A stretch of 64,000 nucleotides of DNA from JACJYE01 sp964432875 (GTDB lineage: Bacteria; Bacteroidota; Bacteroidia; Chitinophagales; Saprospiraceae), in assembly GCA_964432875.1 (NCBI GenBank), contig CAYSPJ010000011.1, positions 3,944-67,943 on the forward strand. Reading direction: 5' to 3'. Positions 59,582 to 64,000 of this stretch are shown here, piece after piece (the stretch's first letter is position 1; each line of letters begins with the position of its first letter). A program made the translations under genes and the position numbers. The notes below the pieces were generated by a model. It worked only from the letters and a program-made list of their open reading frames with translations. It made no database searches and was not told the DNA's origin.

Positions 59582-61504
59582 TTACTCCAGCAAGCCTTTA
59601 AAATAAGCGGCAAACTCGTCGGCAGCCATACTCCCCAAGTCACCTTCGCCCTGACGGCGTACCGAAACCAAGCCAGCTTCAGCCTCTTTTTCACCGACAA
59701 TGAGCATAAAGGGCACTTTCCTCAGTTCCGTATCGCGGATTTTGCGCCCGATTTTTTCGCTGCGGCTATCCACATAGCCCCGGATGTCATGAATGCCGAG
59801 TTGTTTTTCGACCTGAAGCGCGTAATCGTTGAATTTGTCGCTGATGGGCAATACGGCAAACTGCTCGGGGGTCAGCCAGAGGGGGAACTTCCCGCCGGTA
59901 TGCTCAATGAGGATGCTGATGAAGCGCTCCATCGAGCCAAAAGGCGCGCGGTGTATCATTACCGGGCGGTGCGGCTGGTTGTCAGCCCCGGTATACTCCA
60001 GTTCGAAGCGCTCGGGGAGGTTGTAGTCTACTTGGATGGTACCCAATTGCCAGGAGCGGCCCAGGGCATCTTTGACCATGAAGTCGAGCTTGGGGCCGTA
60101 GAAGGCTGCTTCGCCCAGGGCGGTGGTGGTATTGAGCCCCGCTTCTGCTGCGGCCTCGATGATGGCGCGCTCTGCTTTTTCCCAATTTTCGTCGGATCCG
60201 ATATACTTGGCGCGCTTGTCGGGGTCGCGCAGAGAGATCTGAGCGGTAAAATCGGCAAAGCCCATTTTAGAGAGCACCACGCGGGTGAGGTCGAGTACGT
60301 TGAGGAACTCTTCCTTGAGCTGCTCGGGCGTGCAGAAGATATGGGCGTCATCTTGGGTGAAGCCGCGCACGCGCGACAAGCCGTGGAGCTCGCCGCTTTG
60401 TTCGTAGCGATAAACCGTGCCAAACTCAGCGATGCGCAGCGGCAGCTCGCGATAGGAGTGAGGGCGGTGAGCGTAAATTTCGCAGTGGTGCGGGCAGTTC
60501 ATCGGCTTGAGCATGAACTCCTCGCCCTCGCGGGGCGTGCCGATGGGGCGGAAGCTGTCCTCTCCATATTTTTCCCAGTGGCCAGAAGTGACATAGAGCT
60601 CTTTCTTGCCGATATGGGGGGTCGTAACCAGTTTGTAGCCCCGTTTTTCCTGTTCAACCCGCAGGAAGTTCATCAGGCGGTCGCGCAGTTGGTTGCCCTT
60701 GGGCAGCCAGATGGGCAAGCCAGCGCCCACGCGTTCGGAGAACATAAACAGCTCCAATTCGGCACCCAGTTTGCGGTGGTCGCGCTGCTTGGCTTCTTCG
60801 ATCATCTGGAGGTAATCCTCCAGCTCTTTTTGCTTGGGGAAGGTGATGCCATATACCCGGGTCATCTGCTGCCGCGTCTCGTCGCCTTGCCAGTAGGCGC
60901 CAGCCACATTGGTCAGTTTGACCGCTTTGATATAGCTGGTATCGGGCACATGAGGGCCTTTGCACAAGTCGATGAACTGCCCTTGCTGGTATAAGGTGAT
61001 ATCCTCTTGCCCGCGCTTTTCAATGAGTTCTAGCTTGTATTCGTCGCCCTTTTCCTGGAAAAAGGCGATAGCCTCTCCCTGGGAGATCGGTTTGCGCACG
61101 TAGGCATTCTTTTGGCGGGCCAGCTCCAGCATCTTCGCCTCGATGCGTTCGAAATCATCGGAGGAGATCGTATGGCTGCCCGGATCGACATCGTAGTAGA
61201 ACCCATTTTCCGTGGCCGGGCCAGTGCCAAATTTGACGCCGGGGTAGATAGCTTCCAGCGCCTCGGCCATCAGGTGAGCCGAGGAGTGCCAGAAGGTGGC
61301 CTTCCCGTCTTTGTCGTCCCAGGTGAGGAGCTGCAGCCGGGCGTCGCGTTCGAGGGGGCGCGTCGCGTCCCACACTTCACCATCGACTTTTGCGGAAAGC
61401 ACTTTTTTGGCCAGCCCATGGCTAATGGACTGGGCAATATCGAGCGCCGTCGTGCCTGCTTCATACTGGCGCACCTGGCCATCGGGGAAAGTGATATTGA
61501 TCAT
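59582..61504 (-). CDS. thrS: Threonine-tRNA ligase
   Basis: 640 residues, normal length. The TGS domain (1-61) is followed by the editing domain (about 62-225; F-W-H-S-S-A-H-L-M-A-E-A-L near 71-83), the class II catalytic core (about 240-535, zinc ligand region N-C-P-H-H) and the anticodon-binding domain (about 540-640; P-E-Q-F-A-V-L-P-I-S-D-K). It charges tRNA-Thr and removes mischarged Ser. A perfect -7 box lies 66 nt upstream. I see no T-box-like leader. Confidence 0.97.
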   Translation of the reverse strand: MINITFPDGQVRQYEAGTTALDIAQSISHGLAKKVLSAKVDGEVWDATRPLERDARLQLLTWDDKDGKATFWHSSAHLMAEALEAIYPGVKFGTGPATENGFYYDVDPGSHTISSDDFERIEAKMLELARQKNAYVRKPISQGEAIAFFQEKGDEYKLELIEKRGQEDITLYQQGQFIDLCKGPHVPDTSYIKAVKLTNVAGAYWQGDETRQQMTRVYGITFPKQKELEDYLQMIEEAKQRDHRKLGAELELFMFSERVGAGLPIWLPKGNQLRDRLMNFLRVEQEKRGYKLVTTPHIGKKELYVTSGHWEKYGEDSFRPIGTPREGEEFMLKPMNCPHHCEIYAHRPHSYRELPLRIAEFGTVYRYEQSGELHGLSRVRGFTQDDAHIFCTPEQLKEEFLNVLDLTRVVLSKMGFADFTAQISLRDPDKRAKYIGSDENWEKAERAIIEAAAEAGLNTTTALGEAAFYGPKLDFMVKDALGRSWQLGTIQVDYNLPERFELEYTGADNQPHRPVMIHRAPFGSMERFISILIEHTGGKFPLWLTPEQFAVLPISDKFNDYALQVEKQLGIHDIRGYVDSRSEKIGRKIRDTELRKVPFMLIVGEKEAEAGLVSVRRQGEGDLGSMAADEFAAYFKGLLE

Positions 61505-61570
61505 GTCTGTTTGCGTTTTCGCTCAATGAATTACTACGGAATGCCCGCGGAAAAGGTTCTTTAAGGGGCG

Positions 61571-61578
61571 CAAAATTA
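61571..61578 (-). promoter_or_regulatory. -7 element of thrS
   Basis: On the minus strand this reads TAATTTTG, a perfect TAnnTTTG. It lies 66 nt before the thrS start. The leader between is short and unstructured by eye. Confidence 0.6.
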
Positions 61579-61651
61579 CACTTTTTTAAGCAAGGTATCC
61601 AGCTTTTAGTAGGAAAGTTTAAACGAGGCAAAGCCAGGTTCCTCTGCAAAG

Positions 61652-62077
61652 TTAATCGGCCGAATTGACCAGGTCCACGATGTCGTGGGTAGTGACAATC
61701 CCGACGATTTTCTGGTCGGCATTGACTATGGGCAGGCTGCGGAAGCGGTTTTCCGCTAGCAAGGCCACCGCTGTTTTAATGGTCTCGTCTTCGTGGAGGG
61801 TTTTTACTTCTTTGCTCATGATTTCATGGATTTTGAAGGCCCGCAGCTTGGCTTCTTCCCGGAAGCGGTCTATATCCTGCACCGTGAAGCCGCGCATCAG
61901 GTACAAGTAGTCGGATTTACTGATAATGCCGACTACCTCCCCTTCCGCATCAACTACGGGCACATGGTGGATGCGGTATTTCTTGAAGAGTTCATCCAGC
62001 ACGGCGATGGGATCATTAGGCCCGGCAGTGTGTAAGCCAGTAGTCATGATGGTTGAAACAGGAGCTTGGAGGTTCAT
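61652..62077 (-). CDS. CBS-domain pair protein
   Basis: 141 residues from ATG 62077; in-frame ATG codons further upstream would add a segment without CBS similarity. Two CBS motifs make up the whole protein: H-H-V-P-V-V-D-A-E-G-E-V-V-G-I-I-S about 35-51 and R-S-L-P-I-V-N-A-D-Q-K-I-V-G-I-V-T about 112-128. CBS pairs bind adenosine nucleotides and act as sensors of energy state. No partner domain is fused, so its target is unknown. Confidence 0.9.
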   Translation of the reverse strand: MNLQAPVSTIMTTGLHTAGPNDPIAVLDELFKKYRIHHVPVVDAEGEVVGIISKSDYLYLMRGFTVQDIDRFREEAKLRAFKIHEIMSKEVKTLHEDETIKTAVALLAENRFRSLPIVNADQKIVGIVTTHDIVDLVNSAD

Positions 62078-62224
62078 ATATGGATTTGTTTTAGTCTTAA
62101 ATAAAATACGCACGCTAAAAAGCAAGCCAGGCAAGCTGCCAGGCAACGCGGCTTCAGTCAGCAAAAATAAGATTAATTGCCGGGCAGGCAATAGCGCTTA
62201 GTGTAAAATATTCACTAAGTCTGG

Positions 62225-62800
62225 TTAAAGGTCTTTCAAGTTGTATTCTTCGATGATGCGGGTCAACTTCAAGGCGTATTCAGGGTCAGTGGCGTAGCCG
62301 CTGTTTTGCAAGCCTTGCGTCCATGCGCTCAATTCTTTAGGGGAGATTTGGAAGAGGTGCTGGTAGCGTTCTCGAGTGGTGAGGAAATCCCCAAAATCCT
62401 GGTAGCTATCCCGGATAAGCTTGTATTTGCGGAAGCATTCCAAGCTTTCATAAGCATAAGCAGCATAAGAGTTGTAGGTAAATTCCTGGGTGTTCTTGCA
62501 ATAAGTGGATATTTCATCCGGGCTTTTAACCTTCAGTCCAAAGTGGTTGTTGGCATTGATGGCCAGCTCGCTGCTGCCCCAGTCGCTTTCCAGCCCGGCT
62601 ACTGCCAGGATTAGCGGCATCGGTATAGCGGTTTTTTGCGATAGCTCCACCGCGAGGTAGCGGTATTTTTTGAGGTAAAGCTCTACCCTTTCTGGCCTTT
62701 GCGCAGCAGGCTGGCCTGAAACGGGCATCTTTTGGGTGATGGCAAAGGCTAAACAGAAGCTTACGATAAAAATGTAGGGCTTTTTAACTGGTAGGTCCAT
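62225..62800 (-). CDS. Secreted glucosaminidase (GH73-like)
   Basis: 191 residues. A hydrophobic N-terminal segment (about 9-24) is a signal peptide or anchor. The glucosaminidase domain (about 55-190) shows A-V-A-G-L-E-S-D-W-G-S-S-E-L-A (catalytic Glu about 71), N-N-H-F-G-L-K and A-Y-E-S-L-E-C-F-R-K-Y, then S-G-Y-A-T-D-P-E-Y-A near the end. Such enzymes cut N-acetylglucosaminyl bonds in peptidoglycan. It may take part in cell-wall turnover or growth. Confidence 0.88.
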   Translation of the reverse strand: MDLPVKKPYIFIVSFCLAFAITQKMPVSGQPAAQRPERVELYLKKYRYLAVELSQKTAIPMPLILAVAGLESDWGSSELAINANNHFGLKVKSPDEISTYCKNTQEFTYNSYAAYAYESLECFRKYKLIRDSYQDFGDFLTTRERYQHLFQISPKELSAWTQGLQNSGYATDPEYALKLTRIIEEYNLKDL

Positions 62801-62927
62801 AATATTTTACATTAATTTCAACCTGCGACAAGCTCATTTGAGCTTTCGATAGCTTGAACTTGTTTATTGTTTGGGCATGGCAGGGCAAAGCCTCCATTTT
62901 GCTGACAAATATAAAAAAGACTTTTTT

Positions 62928-63692
62928 ATGCTTTCGCCATATTTAGAAAATGTTTTTTTGATATGGCTCTACATGAGCCTGCTTTTTATCCTGGCGCTAG
63001 TGAAGCGCGATAACAGTATCGCGGATGTTGGCTGGGGGGTGGGGTTCATTTTAGTAGCTTGGTGGCAACATTATTTCCACCCCTACTCTGGCAGTTGGCT
63101 GCCAACGCTGCTGGTGAGCGTATGGGGGTTGCGGCTGGCCCTGCATATCGGCTGGCGCAAGGCGCGGCAAAAAGGGGAGGATTGGCGCTATGCGCGCTGG
63201 CGGCAGCAATGGGGGCGCTGGGCTGTACCCCGTGCCTACCTGCAGGTGTTCCTCCTCCAGGGCTTTTTTATGTGGGTGATTGCGCTGCCTCTGGTGCAAG
63301 CGCCCGGGCACCACTCCTGGCCATGGGCTCAGGTGCTCGGCATCGCTCTTTGGGCGGTGGGCTTCTATTGGGAAGCGGTTGCCGACTGGCAGTTGCTGCG
63401 CTTCAAAGCCAAGCCTGAAAACCGCGGCAAGCTGATGATGCAGGGTTTGTGGCGCTTGTCCCGCCACCCCAACTACTTCGGTGAGATCCTGTTGTGGTGG
63501 GGGCTATGGCTGGCCTTGCTGCCTCACAGCTATTTCTGGCTCAGCCTGGCCAGCCCGCTGGTAGTAACCTGGCTCCTGGCCAAGGTCTCGGGCGTGCCAT
63601 TGCTGGAGGAAAAGTATAAGGGCAAGCCCGAATACGAGGAGTATAGCCGGGATACGCCGGGGCTTTTTCCGAAGATCAAGGTTAAAGGTTAA
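62928..63692 (+). CDS. DUF1295 family membrane protein
   Basis: 254 residues from ATG 62928, preferred over the in-frame ATG at 62877 because it begins just before the first membrane helix. About six hydrophobic segments are seen. N-S-I-A-D-V-G-W-G near the start and the C-terminal S-R-H-P-N-Y-F-G-E-I-L-L-W-W-G-L-W mark the DUF1295 family, related in fold to steroid reductases and isoprenylcysteine methyltransferases. An NADPH-dependent reductase role is possible but unproven. Confidence 0.88.
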   Translation: MLSPYLENVFLIWLYMSLLFILALVKRDNSIADVGWGVGFILVAWWQHYFHPYSGSWLPTLLVSVWGLRLALHIGWRKARQKGEDWRYARWRQQWGRWAVPRAYLQVFLLQGFFMWVIALPLVQAPGHHSWPWAQVLGIALWAVGFYWEAVADWQLLRFKAKPENRGKLMMQGLWRLSRHPNYFGEILLWWGLWLALLPHSYFWLSLASPLVVTWLLAKVSGVPLLEEKYKGKPEYEEYSRDTPGLFPKIKVKG

Positions 63693-63750
63693 AGGTTAGG
63701 TAGCGCCGCCCTGGAATGTGGGCATGTGGGCATTCCGTGTGGGCAAAGGG

Positions 63751-64000
63751 GGAGCGGATTGGCTACGCCCATCCTGGGTGGGGGGCGCTTCAACCCTTTC
63801 AGAAGCCAGGGCTAGCACCCTGGCTTTGCGCTTTAGCACCGCCCTGGAATGTGAACATTCCGTACGGCGCTAAAGCACAAAGCCCATCCGCGAATTCGCG
63901 GATGGGCTTCTGAAAGGGTTGAGGTCGGGAGCGGATTGACTACGTCCATCCTGGGTGGGGGGCGCTTCAACCCTTTCAGAAGCCAGGGCTAGCACCCTGG
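63751..64000. repeat. Start of a tandem array of branched palindromic repeats
   Basis: A 73-nt unit at 63751-63823 recurs at 63928-64000 (offset 177) with only two or so changes, and is cut by the window end. Between them lies a multi-branched structure. The outer arms 63790-63807 / 63905-63922 (18 perfect pairs) enclose three parts: hairpin 63806-63823, an imperfect stem 63824-63837 / 63869-63882 with its own inner hairpin, and a perfect 24-nt palindrome at 63883-63906. A related partial copy begins near 63701. The region 63693-64000 has no credible gene. Confidence 0.8.

Noticed and set aside
63751..64000. CRISPR array
   Set aside because: Only two copies are seen, the repeat is 73 nt or more with nearly identical spacer content and internal stems, and there are no cas genes.

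Overview
The window looks like a chromosomal segment of a Bacteroidota bacterium, most likely of the Saprospiria (Lewinella/Phaeodactylibacter-like); the rank is inference. The support is a PorQ subunit of the type IX secretion system (T9SS) with several T9SS cargo proteins, SprB-type repeats, LytTR two-component regulators, lack of Shine-Dalgarno sites, and recurrent promoter elements of the Bacteroidota type (TAnnTTTG). I see no rRNA, CRISPR array, insertion sequence or prophage. Three runs of exactly 100 N (15124-15223, 28634-28733, 44296-44395) are scaffold gaps.

Layout. 1-3.4 kb is a signalling island: a LytTR response regulator (5' end cut off), a 46-residue microprotein with a GG leader-like motif, a soluble TPR histidine kinase, and two tandem short transcription units that share an identical 22-nt 5' segment. 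3.4-10.4 kb holds a caspase-hydrolase fusion, a DUF2202 protein, an ECF sigma factor with a translationally coupled membrane protein (possible anti-sigma), and a tRNA(CAU) beside a palindrome that copies its 3' end. 10.5-23.8 kb is mostly housekeeping: an RsmI-like methylase, ScpA, CoaX, HMG-CoA synthase, a T9SS protein flanked by a duplicated 53-nt promoter-like repeat, a dienelactone hydrolase, a fused alpha/beta E1 of a branched-chain ketoacid dehydrogenase type, a SPOR protein and a pirin. 24-32 kb holds a GMC oxidoreductase with its small subunit, an SDR, a NagB-PIG-L fusion, LolA and a DHFR-like reductase. 32.4-41 kb holds a beta-propeller sensor fused to a class III adenylate cyclase, a YwqK-type lipoprotein, PorQ, a sodium:solute symporter, RsmI and PssA. 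41-47 kb is a tandem pair of large T9SS type-B surface proteins. 47-55.5 kb is a minus-strand block: rny, a possible 6S RNA, zapA, a ZapB-like coiled coil, pheT and the fused acyl-CoA mutase IcmF. 55.7-64 kb holds a DUF5687/ABC transporter, LpxD, a T9SS-tail-only protein, ThrS, a CBS protein, a glucosaminidase, a DUF1295 protein and an unfinished array of multi-hairpin repeats at the right edge.

How the genes work together. PorQ belongs to the machine that exports the four T9SS-tagged proteins seen here. The E1 and IcmF both act on branched-chain acyl groups and could join valine catabolism to central metabolism. LolA, LpxD, PssA, SPOR and glucosaminidase proteins are envelope functions. The most promising unexplained items are the LytTR/GG-peptide/TPR-kinase module, the twin small RNAs just after it, the caspase-hydrolase fusion, the tRNA-mimicking cruciform and the branched palindromic repeat array at 63.7-64 kb.
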